Below are positions 21,548-32,210 of a stretch of DNA of 64,000 nt, in pieces. Source of the DNA: Pelobates cultripes (lineage: Eukaryota; Chordata; Amphibia; Anura; Pelobatidae). The DNA is taken from positions 269,038,673 through 269,102,672 of the forward strand of contig OW240913.1 of NCBI GenBank assembly GCA_933207985.1, given 5' to 3'. Numbering within the stretch: position 1 is the first letter of the stretch; every line of letters starts with the position of its first letter. The notes under the pieces were generated by a model that was not told the DNA's origin, made no database searches, and saw only the letters and a program-made list of their open reading frames with translations. The translations under genes were made by a program, and so were the position numbers.

Positions 21548-21582
21548 AGCAAATATGAAGCCTCCTGTCATGCTATAAAATT
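21548..21582. repeat. DIRS terminal inverted repeat, right
   Basis: Thirty-five bases beginning AGCAAATATGAAGCCTCCTG are the exact inverted copy of 16116-16150. This marks the 5' terminus of the minus-strand element. Confidence 0.93.
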
Positions 21583-22245
21583 ATTTGCAGTTGGCTATAT
21601 AAGCTATCACTGTCCCAATATAAGCCTCAATTAAAACATTTTGGATAAGCTTTTCAAATGATTTCCTATTTTTGGATGACGTTTACTTTTTTTTCTGTTA
21701 AAATATAAAAATATATAAAATGTTATAATATAACTATTAAAAAATAATAATAAATATATATATATATAATGTATAAATCTATATTTTTCTAAATATTAAG
21801 CAATTTGAAAAATGTAACCAAAAATATTAAATCATTATAAAAGCTTATCCAACAATAAACTAAAGTCATGTTATGTATGCATTCCTAGTCTAAAACCTGA
21901 AACTAGGCTAATGATTTTAAGATAAGAAATGTATACTAAATAGAGAATTAAAATGTTTCCTATCTCTAAAAATATGCTCTAAATCCTCAAACAATGTCAC
22001 ATGCAAACAATGTATTGCACCAATAACATTTGGAAATCACACACAACAAAACAATTCACTCTTAACATTCCTTCTAAAGTGCTGTGTGGAAATGCAATGC
22101 ATTATGACCATTTGCAATTCTCATAAAACCTTTGCTTTGTTGAAAAAGCTTGGGGAGAAAACACTGTAATTATAGCACTCATTTTTGGTTTCAATGATTG
22201 TATTAACAATATAATAAATATGGCAATTTAAAGATAAATAGAAGA
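21583..22245. other. AT-rich region, no gene recognised
   Basis: A/T-rich sequence with TATATA runs near 21750. No coding similarity or repeat boundary was recognised. Confidence 0.6.
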
Positions 22246-22249
22246 TTAA

Positions 22250-22687
22250 AGGGACACTCCTGGCACCAATACAACTTTAATGCCCCCAAAAGCACTAAGC
22301 TTGATGTAAAGTTTTATGTGTGAAGAGTGTGTCCTATTCTTTTCATTTTGAACAAAGTGCAGATTTCAATTGAAATTGACACTTTTATAAATTAACATGG
22401 TTACACCAGTTCCTTTCAAGCTGACAAGTCCTGTTACTTTCTTGTTTGGTACAGCAATTGCCCAGAGCACCTGCCTTGCAAAGACTTCCCACTGAACTGC
22501 ATTGGGAAGACTGATTGGACAGCCACAGAAAGTCTGGGCGGGGGACGAAGTCTTCTGATATGAGAACTGCAGATTTTGCAAGATGTTTCAGGTATACTCC
22601 CAATGATAAAATGCAAGTTTTCATTTGGAGTATATCTACTAAACCTTGATTTGTATTTATTTTATATTTGGTCACTGGAATGTCCCT
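22250..22687. mobile_element. TTAA-flanked non-autonomous element A
   Basis: TTAA at 22246-22249 and 22688-22691 flanks an element that starts AGGGACACTCCTGGCACC and ends GGTCACTGGAATGTCCCT, imperfect inverted repeats. The interior (about 400 bp) has no conserved frame. The end consensus AGGRMCACT recurs at 24596, 41032, 56986 and 61232-61714, so this is a family. TTAA duplication is the hallmark of piggyBac-type transposases; no such transposase is present in the window. Confidence 0.85.
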
Positions 22688-23163
22688 TTAACTCCTTAAG
22701 GACACATGACATGTGTGACATGTAGTGATGTCCCAAACGGTTCGCCGAACGGTTTGCCGCGGACAGCGAACATATGCGCTGTTCGGTCCGCCCCCTATTT
22801 GTCATCATTGAGTAAACTTTGACCCTGTACCTCACAGTCAGCAGACACATTCCAGCCAATCAGCAGCAGACCCTCCCACCTCCTGGACAGCTCACTAAGA
22901 ATGCAGCTTCACAATGAATGTAAAATGGATGCTGTCCAGGAGGTGGGAGGTCTGGGAGGGAGGGTCTGCTGCTGATTGGCTGGAATGTGTCTGCTGACTG
23001 TGAGGTACAGGGTCAAAGTTTACTCAATGATGACATAGGGGGCGGACCGAACAGCGCATATGTTTGCCGTCCGTGGCGAACCGTTCGGCGAACCGTTCGG
23101 GACATCACTAGTGACATGTCATGATTCCCTTTTATTCCAGAAGTTTGGTCCTTAAGGGGTTAA
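22688..23163. repeat. TTAA-flanked palindromic element, copy 2, split by a hAT insert
   Basis: The left piece TTAACTCCTTAAGGACAC (22688) and the right piece GTCCTTAAGGGGTTAA (ending 23163) are the two ends of the 80-bp palindrome known intact at 6332-6411 and 58256-58335. The interruption falls within its internal GTGTGACATGTCATG segment. Its left TTAA is shared with the right end of element A, so the two inserted side by side at one target. Confidence 0.88.
22723..23110. mobile_element. hAT-type foldback MITE with 8-bp target duplication
   Basis: The 388-bp insert starts TAGTGATGTCCC and ends GGGACATCACTA, and is flanked by GTGACATG on both sides (22715-22722 and 23111-23118). The two arms, about 170 bp each, are almost perfect inverted copies. 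They include GTACCTCACAGTCAGCAGAC against GTCTGCTGACTGTGAGGTAC, and several CGAACGGTTCG words. The loop is about 40 bp (near 22893-22932). An 8-bp duplication and TAGTGATG-type ends point to hAT. Half of the same foldback sits at 53500-53723. Confidence 0.92.
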
Positions 23164-23221
23164 AGTAGTATTGGAGCCCAGAGTGCCCCTTAAAATTGAC
23201 ATGTCACGCAATTTGCAATCT

Positions 23222-23248
23222 GAGGATAGATAGATAGATAGATAGATA
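23222..23248. repeat. (GATA)n microsatellite
   Basis: Six uninterrupted copies of GATA. Confidence 0.95.
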
Positions 23249-24590
23249 TTATTGCATATTTAATGAATAAGGCAAAACCAAAACATTTAAGACACTCATC
23301 TTAGAGACAAAACATCTTAGAGCATGCTGATTTTACCCGTACATGCTTGCCCACTGTGCTCATTACATTTGGAACTTACTAATAAAAAGCAGTGAAAAAC
23401 ATTTATACATCAGCAATTTTCCAGAAAAAGTTTTTTGCCCAATTATAACTAATTTCCCTTGCACTCAAAGAGTAATACATGCCCTTCTTGTCCTCAATTT
23501 CCCTTGTAACTTTTTTCTTGTCATACATATTTTACATAGTGGAGCTTCTATAAATCTATTGAGCTAGAAAACTTTATTACTGCATTACAGCCGAGTATGA
23601 TATTCATCCAAATTCATAAGAGGATATATCCTAGAGGGCTATTATTTAACAAGCCACATCAATCTCTTCCCAGCATACCTCACTTGAAACTCTATTCATG
23701 TTCTTTCAACTTGATTGCATGATTTGTTAGAAAACCCCATAGGGCTTATCCCTACCTCGTCACCTACTGCCCTAATTTACATCCTGCACAACTGTAAGTC
23801 ATATTAGTCATAATATAAAATCCACAGTGACGTTATATATTAACGACTGGTCCACATGAAGTGAAAGAAAATTATCAACAGCACCTCAATTATGTATTTT
23901 GTATTGTCCCCAATTGTAAATCTTTCACAGATTATAACCTTATAGAATATTGTACGTCAGCTGCTTTCTCTCTAAGACTCAGAGGAAATGTCTAAAATAC
24001 ACAATGGCTACGTCTACAAATACGCAAACGTTAGCCATTTTCAGGAACAGTTCTGGATTTACTGGCATACTTAGCACTTCAAGTGGTTCGTTAATCTGCA
24101 CTGTGTTTATGAAAAGGTTTATTTTTTATGGAAATATTGGGGTTCTATAGCAGTAGTGTAAATCCCGTCATGGGGACAGCACTTGAAAATGTTCTTTTCT
24201 CTAGCTAGTTACTGTTCATTACACAGGCAACCTCCAACTGTGCAAACACATTTGCGATACAACGCCACAAATTGAAAGCACTAAATCAAGTGCAAGGCTT
24301 CTCTTTGTTGTCTCGCAGGGATTACTTGCTTTATGAAAAAGCAATACAGTTGTCAAAAAGAGGAAAAAAAAAAACAAATAACTAAACAAGCCAGAAATTC
24401 AACAATCATGCTTAGTCTTGCCAAACATGAAAAGTGATCTTTCCATATGTGAACTAGATCACAGACTGCCAACCCTAGCTCTGGTGTGCCTTTAATAATT
24501 TCCTGAGTACACCGAGCTTATGACAATAAACCAAAGTAATTTAGGTAATGATCAACTAAATTTTCAGGAAAGTGTATACTTATAATCACT
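23249..24590. other. Non-coding region, no gene recognised
   Basis: Moderately AT-rich. The short open frames at 23343 and 23950 show no domain. No repeat ends were recognised. Confidence 0.55.
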
Positions 24591-24591
24591 G

Positions 24592-24880
24592 TTAAAGAAA
24601 CACAAATCTGTATTCCTAACACTATAGTGTTTCTGTACCTACTCTCATTAAGGTTCCCCCAAGGTGCATTAGAATCATTAAAAAAGATTTACTCACCTTA
24701 TTCCACTGCCGAGCCTCCATTGACACTGCTTACTTCCACGTCTCCCGCAACATCACGGAGGCTACATGTCCTCCTCCACTGATGTCCAAACCGATGCCTG
24801 CATAGAGGAGCATTAGGGTCCTAATGCACATCATTCAAACTTCCCTTAGGAAAGCACTGGGTCAGTGCAGTGGAAGTGCC
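24592..24880. repeat. TTAA-family element, left end and partial interior
   Basis: GTTAAAGAAACACAAATCTG followed by CCTAACACTATAGTGTTTC begins at a TTAA (24592-24595) and resembles the end of element A and the copies near 38660 and 42506. It continues through GAGGAGCATTAGGGTCC. The right end with its TTAA was not found, so the copy is truncated or too diverged. Confidence 0.6.
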
Positions 24881-25299
24881 TCCAGTGGCCAAATTTCAAC
24901 TGAACTATGACTGAATAGAATTCTATTTTACTGTTCAAATTGTGTTCCCAGTTGGTCAACATTTGCTCATTTGAGAGTTTGGTTACCTTTGAGCATTTGC
25001 TTGCAAATTGTAAGCATTCAGTCAGGCTTAAACCTGGTTAATTTATTTATTTGATTTCGTAGCTGTCCTCTAACCACCAATCATCTGTTTTTTTTTTTTT
25101 GGCACCATGGGTGGAATTCCGTATCACGAGTAAACTAAACTGACTGGTCCATTGTCCGGTTCAGTTGCTTTCCAACTCTGTTATATTGCGATTCTTAATT
25201 CTGGAAACTTCCTGAATTCAGGAAACCCGCTGATCACCCAAAATTCAGATGAATTAAACTTTGACTAAAAAGTGGTGGGATTAAGACGGTTTACACCTT

Positions 25300-25960
25300 G
25301 TTGGTCCCCTGTACAATGCAGCAGCCCTTCAACATGATCCTCTCTATTCAATTTCTACTAGACTCTGCCCACACCTCCCACCAAGAGTCTCTTTATATTG
25401 CCCATGGTGCAGTGCAAGTCGCCGGGTGCGTGGCCCTTCCACTCAGTCTGCCCCTGGGGAGTGAGAGCCGAACACAACCTCTGGTCCACGGCAATGCTCT
25501 GACACTTCAAATGCCGGAGCTTGTGAGACCTCTACCACATGGTCTGCTACTCTGCACTTGGTGAAACTGCAGACCAGTTAGCAAGGACACCTGACCACCA
25601 GGGAGGGAGACCACTGGACCACCAGCAAATTGATTACTTTTTTAACAAAATGTATTTCAGTGTGGATAGACTGGTTCTAAAACCCAGTCTCCCCACACAC
25701 CATCACCAGTCCCTCCCACACACTGTCATCCCACAACACACTAACACCCTCCCACACATTGGCCTCCTGGCACACAGTATCACCCCCCCACAAATTGTCT
25801 ACCCCGTACACACTGTCATCCCCCAAAAACCCTTTCATCAAACCAAATACTATCACCAACTCCACACACTTGCACCCACCCACACACACACACTGTCACC
25901 CTCCCCATACACATTGTCATCCTCCCACACACACACTGTTGCCCTCACTGGGGTCAGAGA
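25300..25960. repeat. GC-rich repeat with CACACA-type minisatellite
   Basis: This contains the core CTACCACATGGTCTGC...GTGAAACTGCAGACCAG seen at 4080 and 30930. A degenerate array of CCCACACACTGTCATCCTCC-like units follows (about 25690-25940). The same order, hairpin core then variable minisatellite, is found at 30676-31500. Long open frames on both strands are products of the repeat composition. Confidence 0.6.
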
Positions 25961-25961
25961 G

Positions 25962-26262
25962 ATGGCACAGCTATGCTGAGGGCAAAGAGATGACACAGAC
26001 CTGCAGGGGGTCAGAGAGATGGTACAGAGATGCTGAAGGCAGAACAAGATGACACAGAGATGCCGGGGAAAGAATGATGGCATTTCTGCTAAGAGAAGAG
26101 TGATGGCAGAGAGATGCTAGGGGGAGAAAGATGGCTCAGAAAGGCTGGAGGCAGATAGATGGCACAAAGAGTCTGGGGGCAGAAATATGTCACAGAGAGG
26201 CTGGGGGGCAGAGATATGCCATTGACAGGTTGTTTGGGGGGCACAGATGGCACAGACAGGCT
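25962..26262. repeat. Minisatellite, about 27-30 bp unit
   Basis: Roughly ten degenerate units of the type AGAGATGGCACAGAGAGGC plus a GGGGGC tail. They vary at single positions and in the length of the G run. Confidence 0.8.
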
Positions 26263-26475
26263 TTTTGGCATTATATACAATTTTTTAAACTTCCTACTCT
26301 TTGGCAAGATATACAGGGCTTATGCATTCACTGCTTATTAGCATGATATACCAAAATTATACATTTACTACTCTTTGGCATGATATATTTAGTTTATGCA
26401 TTTACTGCTCATTGGTATTATATACCATGTTTATGCATTTAATGTTCATTGGCATGATATATGAATATGTGTGAA
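26263..26475. repeat. Minisatellite, about 45-60 bp AT-rich unit
   Basis: Four to five units built on TTTGGCATGATATA and GTTTATGCATTTACTGCTC, directly abutting the preceding G-rich array. The switch between the two unit types at about 26262 is abrupt. Confidence 0.78.
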
Positions 26476-26734
26476 ATTTGTGAGTGTTTGTTTACCTGTG
26501 AGTGTGCCTGTATGTGTTAGTGAGTGTGTGCATGTGCCAGTGTGTGGGAAGGTGTCCATGAGTAAATGCATCTGTCTCTATGTGTGTGTGTGTATGCATG
26601 CCGGGGGCGTCAAACCAATTTATCCTTCATGACACAGATTCGGTTACACACAGTTTTTAATATTCATTTGGCTGTTCCTGTGCCACAACTCACATGCCCC
26701 TTAACCTCAATGAAGCAATATGTTTAACCCTGGA

Positions 26735-26935
26735 GCCACTAGCTCATGGGATTTACTCAACAGTGTTAATTTTGTCGACGAACAATTTTAGTCAAATTTT
26801 AGTTGATTCAAATTTTTTGATTTAGTTGACTAAAACTAGACTAAAACTAAAACAATTCAAACGACTAAAATATGACTAAAACTAAAAAGGCTTTTTAGTC
26901 AAAAGACTATGACTAAAACTAAATTGATGCTGCAC
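26735..26935. repeat. Dispersed repeat rich in GACTAAAACTAAA
   Basis: The block runs from GTGTTAATTTTGTCGACGAA through repeated GACTAAAACTA and its inverted form TTTAGTTGAC. The dense self-complementary words suggest the end of a DNA transposon. The class is not determined. Confidence 0.5.
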
Positions 26936-26949
26936 AGAGGGGCTGTGGA

Positions 26950-27640
26950 AGTCGAGAGCAAATCCTCGGGATTATGGATAGATGGAGAACCTGTGGGAAC
27001 CACTGGAACCAGCACAGTGGGAGAAGATCTGTGACCTCACCCAACATTGTGCAATACCAAGAAATAGCATACAAACTGCTAGTTCAGGATCAGACAGGAC
27101 CCACACCTGTTGCATGTCATAAACCCAGTGGTGGATGACCAATGTTGGAGGTGCCATGCAGCAGTAGGCACTCTCTTACACATATGGTGGGAATGCCCCT
27201 TGATACATCCTTTTTGAACTAAAATTCATGCCCTGATAAAGAAATTCTTGGATAATCCACCACTCTTCCTACCTGCACCCATGCTTCTATATCACACAAC
27301 CACACGCACATCATTATTGAAAAAAATGTATGACATATTGAATGTAGCTAAGGGTATTATCCCACTGTTTTGGAACAAAAAGTAGTTATGGTATTAATGC
27401 ATGAAAGTATTATGGTATTAATGCATGATGCCAACAGTCCTAGCTGGCGATCTGGACAAACTGGTTGGTTTCCATTGATACGACTGAATTTGAAGTCATG
27501 CTGTCATGCTGAAAATCTACTGATATATATACCATTCCAATGCCTATGTGGGGGAGGGTATGGGGGCCCTGGGAGGTCTGTTGGAAATCCTTGTAGGGAG
27601 ACACACTGCTATAGTTTATTGACTTGAAGGGTGTAATTTT
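26950..27640 (+). pseudogene. L1-type ORF2 C-terminal fragment and 3' end
   Basis: The plus strand encodes a Cys-x2-Cys...His-x4-Cys knuckle, CWRCHAAVGTLLHIWWEC, at about 27149-27202, followed by PLIHPF, a stop, and KKFLDNPPLFLPAPMLLYH. This corresponds to the knuckle of the minus-strand L1 at 9620-9660, so it is the 3' part of a related LINE in the opposite orientation. Upstream sequence from about 26950 is out of frame, and the 5' boundary is approximate. The reading ends in AT-rich sequence by 27640. Confidence 0.8.
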
Positions 27641-27879
27641 ATAAGTTCTTATATTTACCCCAGCTACTGTTTATTTGCAGTGACAACTTGATAGGAGTAC
27701 ATTTACATAAATAATAACCAATAACCTGCATTTAAGTTCTATATAGACTTACCAAGGAAAATAAAAATGGAAGCAGAGATCATACTTTACAGTTCAAGTG
27801 TTATTGGGACTAGTTTCCCCAGAACTCCCCAAAAACCTGAAAAAACAGTACATGGGGAAACTGTTATAATTGTGACGCA

Positions 27880-28520
27880 ATGTTAAATATTAAAACATAT
27901 CAAAATTATGAAATTTCCTGTGAAAATGGAATTCATGTGTAAATAAAACACACAAAAGAAAATATAACCACTAAATGTGGCCAGCATTTGTGATAAAATG
28001 GCTAGACCAAACACCTCAAAATGTGCCATTTGGAATACTCTGGAATGCCTACTTTTAAAAGATATGGGGGTAATTTTCTTTCCTGGGCTGCCTTAAAGGC
28101 AACATACAAAATCACTTTGTCAAATTTCCAAGTTGAAAATGGCATCTAAAATATTTGGCCCTGAGACTTGGGAGTGCTGTTATATTCATGAGACAATGTT
28201 ACATAAAAATACTTAGGCTTTATTGCAACTCATATCAGGATTAAAAAATGGAATTCATGTGTGTGAAAAAACTAAAATAAAAGAATAAAAGAATAACCAC
28301 AAAGTGGTGTGAAAAAGTGGCTAGGCCAAACACCTGAAAATACGACATTTGGAATGCCAGGGGTCACCTACATTTGAAAATGGTATGCCGAAATGGTGGA
28401 AATGTTATTACCCAAGCTGCAATAATGTCTCAAAGGCAACATAGGCCCAGAAAATCACAGTCAAAATTCCAGGTAAGACTGAAATGATCATGCCACATGT
28501 TTGCCCCGTATATTTCTAAA
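27880..28520. repeat. Tandem duplication, about 320-bp period
   Basis: Landmarks recur at a constant offset of about 320 bases: GGAATTCATGTGT at 27928 and 28250; TGGCTAGACCAAACACCT at 27999 and its variant TGGCTAGGCCAAACACCTG at about 28319; CATTTGGAATRC at about 28026 and 28347. Divergence between the two units is considerable, and no third unit was recognised. No coding potential. Confidence 0.75.
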
Positions 28521-29402
28521 ACCCCATGCAACTTTTTTGTTTCAGATTTTATTCATATTAAATTATGTTTTATGTATAAACGTTTGATTTGCAATGAAAG
28601 CCCTATTTCTCCTTAACAAAATGAGAAGTGTGGGTGCACTTATTACAAAATAGATCAATTATGGTTGAACAGACATAGTCAAATTGTAGGTTTTGTTTTA
28701 GTTCAGTACTTTGACAATCGTTCCCATCCATAAGGAGTTAATTACATTTTTCAAAAACTGAAAAACTCTGAAATGTAATGATGCTTTCTCATTAATGATT
28801 TAATATTTCATTAACAATAATTAATTTAGCTATTAGGAAGAATACTTTTGGATTTTAGTTTATATGGAAATATGTTAGTTTTCAATTAAGTAAGCTTTTA
28901 ATTAGTAGTTAAAATAAAGCTAATTTGCAAGCATTTCTCCATTAGCTGATTTTTTTCATAAAATCAGAGTATGTCTTTAGTTTGGAAATATTTGAATAAG
29001 CTTAGCAGTTTCCTACTTAAAGTAAACCTCCATTTTTCTATGATAGAATGTAATGCTCCCCCAGGACATTACTAAACAGTTTCTTACCCCCACTTTTCTC
29101 CTTCCTTTTTTAATGTTCCTCTTTGCTCATCTGTTGTTTTCCTTCCCCATCTTTACATTCATCTATTTTCTTTCTTTTTTTTTTTACCAGTAGGCCTTTC
29201 TTGGTGTTATCATCCTTTCTTTCCTCTTCTTGATGTCTTCCTCTCTTGGTGTCTTCCACCTCTGCAGTTCTCTTCTTCGCCTTTTACCACCCATGCTTGT
29301 GATTGATTAGCGACAAAAACACTGGGAGAAAAAAAAATTGAAAAATCGCAGAAATGCCAGCCAGCAAAAACAATTGAGTCATTAACACCTTAAAGGATCA
29401 AA
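28521..29402. other. AT-rich and pyrimidine-rich region, no gene recognised
   Basis: AT-rich to about 29050, then a CT-rich tract (29090-29290) with many TTTCTT and CCTTCC words. No coding similarity. Confidence 0.6.
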
Positions 29403-29757
29403 GTGAAATAGAAACATAGAAACATAGAATGTGACGGCAGATAAGAACCATTCGGCCCATCTAGTCTGCCCAATTTTCTAAATACTTCATTAGTCCTTGG
29501 CCTTTTCTCATAGTTAGGATAGCCTTATGCCTACCCCACACATGCTTAAACTCCCTCACTGTGTTAACCTCTACCATTTCAGCTGTAAGGCTAATCCATG
29601 CATCCACTACCCTCTCAGCAGGGCCGGACTGGGAATTCAAAGCAGCCCTGGAAAAAAAATGTCCCATCAATCCCATCAACCTGAGCCACCAATCGATCCC
29701 AGGGAAAGTCACCCTCCTGCACTTAAAAGGTAGGAAACAGGAGGGTGACTCAAATAT

Positions 29758-30478
29758 TATGTGTGTGTTTGTTTGTTTGTATGTATGTGTTTATATGTCT
29801 GTCTGTATATATGTGTGCCTGTCTGTTTGTATGTATGTGTCTTTGTATGTATGTCTTGTGTGTGTCTGTCTGTCTGTATGTGTCTGTTTAAAAAAGTATT
29901 AGAGGTCCAGGCACTCCTTGGTTCAAGACAGGTACATTATTAGGAATTAGGAACCACAACAGCTGTTTCTTAAAAGTACCTGTCTTGAACCAAGGAGTGC
30001 CTGGACCTCTATTACTTTATGAGTTTTTGGAAATCTGGTGTTTGATTCCGGTTCAGCAAGCACCCTGGCTCAGATTTATGGGAATGAATGCAGTTTCACA
30101 CACACTACTAAAGGTGTATGTGTCTGTTTGTCTGTATGTATGTGTGCCTGTCTGCATGTATGTGTGTCTTGTGTGTGTGTCTGTATGTGTGTGTGTGTCT
30201 GTATGTATGTTTGTCGTGTGTGTCTGTCTGTGTGTGTGCGTGTCTGTTTTTATGTATGTATTTTGTGTATGTGTATGTGTGTGCCTGTCTGTTTGTTTGT
30301 ATGTATGTATGTGTCTTGTAAGTATATATGTGTGACTGTCTGTTTGTATGTGTGTGTCTGTCTGTATGTATGTGTGCCTGTCTGTTTATATGTGTGTGTC
30401 GTGTGTGTATGTATGTGTCTGTATGTATCGGTCTGTCTGTCTGTGTGTGTGTCTCTGTATATGTGTGTGTGTCTGTCG
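29758..30478. repeat. TGTATGTGTGTCTG minisatellite, split by a foldback
   Basis: Blocks 29758-29889 and 30112-30478 consist of mixed TGTATG, TGTGTG and TGTCTG units. Open frames rich in Val, Cys and Tyr here (up to about 200 residues) are only translations of the repeat. Confidence 0.92.
29893..30012. repeat. Foldback, about 45-bp arms
   Basis: AGAGGTCCAGGCACTCCTTG and the following bases to TGTCTTGAACC's partner pair with the inverted copy ending AAGGAGTGCCTGGACCTCT at about 30010. The loop is about 35 bases. It interrupts the TG-rich array. Confidence 0.88.
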
Positions 30479-30479
30479 G

Positions 30480-30550
30480 GGGAGGGAGTTAGAGGGGGTC
30501 TCATGGATCAGTTTCGAACCGGGGCCCCATGGGTTGTGTGTACGCCAATG

Positions 30551-30552
<2 letters not shown>
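30480..30552. repeat. Terminal fragment of the CAGTGGCGTAC hAT family
   Basis: The segment GGATCAGTTTCGAACCGGGG, CCCCATGGGTTGTGTGTACG, CCAATG matches the right end of the complete element at 57118-57168. Its partner left end is absent here. Confidence 0.75.

Positions 30553-30555
<3 letters not shown>

Positions 30556-30592
<37 letters not shown>
30556..30592. repeat. (TA)n microsatellite
   Basis: About 17 uninterrupted TA units. Confidence 0.95.
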
Positions 30593-30593
<1 letters not shown>

Positions 30594-30675
30594 CACACAT
30601 ACATATACAGTTCAATCTTGCCTTGCACTTCTGCTTTAATATAATCACTGTTTTAATAACGGGTGCTAGACTGTG

Positions 30676-31080
30676 GTCAGAGGCGGCTCTCTAATTAGGC
30701 GATTTAGGCAGCCGCCTAAGGCCTCGCACTGCCTGGGGCCTTGCAGCCACCTAAATCACCTTAGGGCAGACTGTGTCGGGTCCTCGGTCAGTGACCAAGG
30801 ACCCGACACCAGTAGGGGCCCCAGATGCTTGCTCTGTATGCCGCCAGTTGCGAGGCCCCTCCAGTCTGTTCGGCCAGAGAGTGCCAATCGCAGACACAGG
30901 TCTACAGCTCCGCAATGTGCAGAGCTGCAGACCATGTGTCTCGCGTGATCTGGCCAATCAGAGCATTGCCGCGGGTTACCACGGCAACGCTCTGACTGGA
31001 TCTTGCAAGATATATGGTCTGCAGGTCTGTGGAGCTGCAGACCGGATATTATAGCCACCGGACTACCAGGGAGCTATAAA
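30676..31080. repeat. GC-rich hairpin repeat related to 3950-4130
   Basis: It starts near CAGAGGCGGCTCTCTAATTA and has a long hairpin: GCAGACCATGTGTCTCGCGT and GAGCATTGCCGCGGGTTACC against CACGGCAACGCTCTGACTGG. Inverted CTGCAGACC words lie outside. The core agrees with the repeats at about 4040 and 25520. Start and end are uncertain. Confidence 0.6.
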
Positions 31081-31085
31081 AAGGT

Positions 31086-31500
31086 ATTTAATTCCCTCCC
31101 TCCCTCCCAACATTATCACCCCCTCACTCCATCAATACCCCCACTCCATCAACACCCCCCTCACTCCATCAATAGCCCCCCTCCATCAATACCCACCTCC
31201 CTCACTCCATCGATACCCCCCTCCCTCACACCATCAATACAGCCACTCCATCAATACCCCCTCACACCATTAATACCCCCTCCCTCACTCCATCAATACC
31301 CACACCATCAATACCCACCCCTCCTCATTCCATCAATAACCCCCTCCTTCAGACCATCATCACCCCCCTCCCTCAGCTCACTGACACACAAGATCATTGA
31401 AACACACATGCTCACTGCACACACTCACTACAGACACACACTACACACACACACACATATATTTACTACCAACACTAACTACACACACTCACAGTATTTA
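31086..31500. repeat. CCCTCACTCCATCAATACC minisatellite grading into (CA)n
   Basis: About fifteen degenerate units of 18-25 bases built on CTCCATCAATACCC, then ACACAC-rich sequence to 31500. Confidence 0.9.
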
Positions 31501-32210
31501 AGCCCTACCTGGCACTAGAATATTCTCTGGGAGGCCACTTTCAGGTTTGTTCCTGCAGCAAGGTCCACTGCTTGAGTGCAGGAGGTGGAGCTTATGTGCA
31601 TAGGCGGGACTTCCATACATGGGCGGAGCTACCATGCGGGGCGGAGCTTCAATGCTGGGCCGGTAATAAATGCTAAGGAAGGTGCTGGGAATCTGGAAGG
31701 GAGACTCAGTGCTCCCTCTGGCCGTCAGCAGCCTTAATGAGGCCGCACCAGCCCCCAGCACCTGCCTCCTGAATTCCTTCGGACTGACAGAAGCTGTCAC
31801 AGTCCGAGGGAAAAATTATTAAAATAAAATATTAGGGCTTTCTGCCGGCTCCAGGTGCCACGACCCACCGGCCCGGTGGGCCAGTCCAGCCCTGCCTCTC
31901 AGTAAAGTAATACTTCCTGATATTTTTTTAAACCTTTGCCCCTCTAATTTAAGACTATGTCCTCTTGTTGTGGTAGTTTTTCTTCTTTTAAATATAGTCT
32001 CCTCCTTTACTGTGTTGATTCCCTTTTAAATGTTTCTATCATATCCCCCCTGTCTCGTCTTTCCTCCAAGCTATACATGTTAAGATCCTTTAACCTTTCC
32101 TTGTAAGTTTTATCCTGTAATCCATGAACCAGTTTAGTAGCCCTTCTCTGAACTCTCTCTAATATATCAATATATTTCTGGAGATACGGTCTTCAGTACT
32201 GCGTACAATA

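Larger units (their letters stand above)
16116..21582 (-). mobile_element. DIRS-type tyrosine-recombinase retrotransposon
   Basis: The element is bounded by 35-bp perfect inverted repeats and carries, on the minus strand, Gag (20474-19738), reverse transcriptase, RNase H and a tyrosine recombinase (to 16153). This is the DIRS gene set: reverse transcription followed by circular-intermediate integration by a recombinase instead of a DDE integrase. No target-site duplication is visible, as expected for the group. The interval 20600-21540 is the 5' region, with purine-rich and GC-rich stretches. A 757-bp LTR-like insert splits the RT. All genes carry stops or frameshifts, so the copy is dead but structurally full length. 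Confidence 0.93.
29619..31894. mobile_element. hAT element with 8-bp duplication, inside the LINE
   Basis: CCTCTCAG occurs at 29611-29618 and 31895-31902 and flanks an insert that starts CAGGGCCGGACTGGG and ends CCAGTCCAGCCCTG, inverted termini. Removing it rejoins the LINE 3' sequence. At 2276 bp it has no transposase; it holds TG-rich minisatellites, a foldback (29893-30012), a terminal piece of another hAT family (30480-30552), a (TA)n tract and a CTCCATCAATACC array. It appears to be a non-autonomous element that gained other repeats. Confidence 0.93.

Noticed and set aside
20961..21552. Leu/Pro/Ser-rich minus-strand frames up to 156 codons
   Set aside because: They lie in the purine-rich (on plus) 5' region of the DIRS element. 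Several frames are open because of composition, and none resembles Gag.
30038..30694. 218-codon Val/Cys/Tyr-rich frame
   Set aside because: It follows the TGTATGTGTGTCTG array in a hAT insert. The composition is that of the repeat, and several overlapping frames are open.
31086..31500. CRISPR-like direct repeats
   Set aside because: Units are degenerate, contiguous, without unique spacers, and in a eukaryotic transposon context: a minisatellite.
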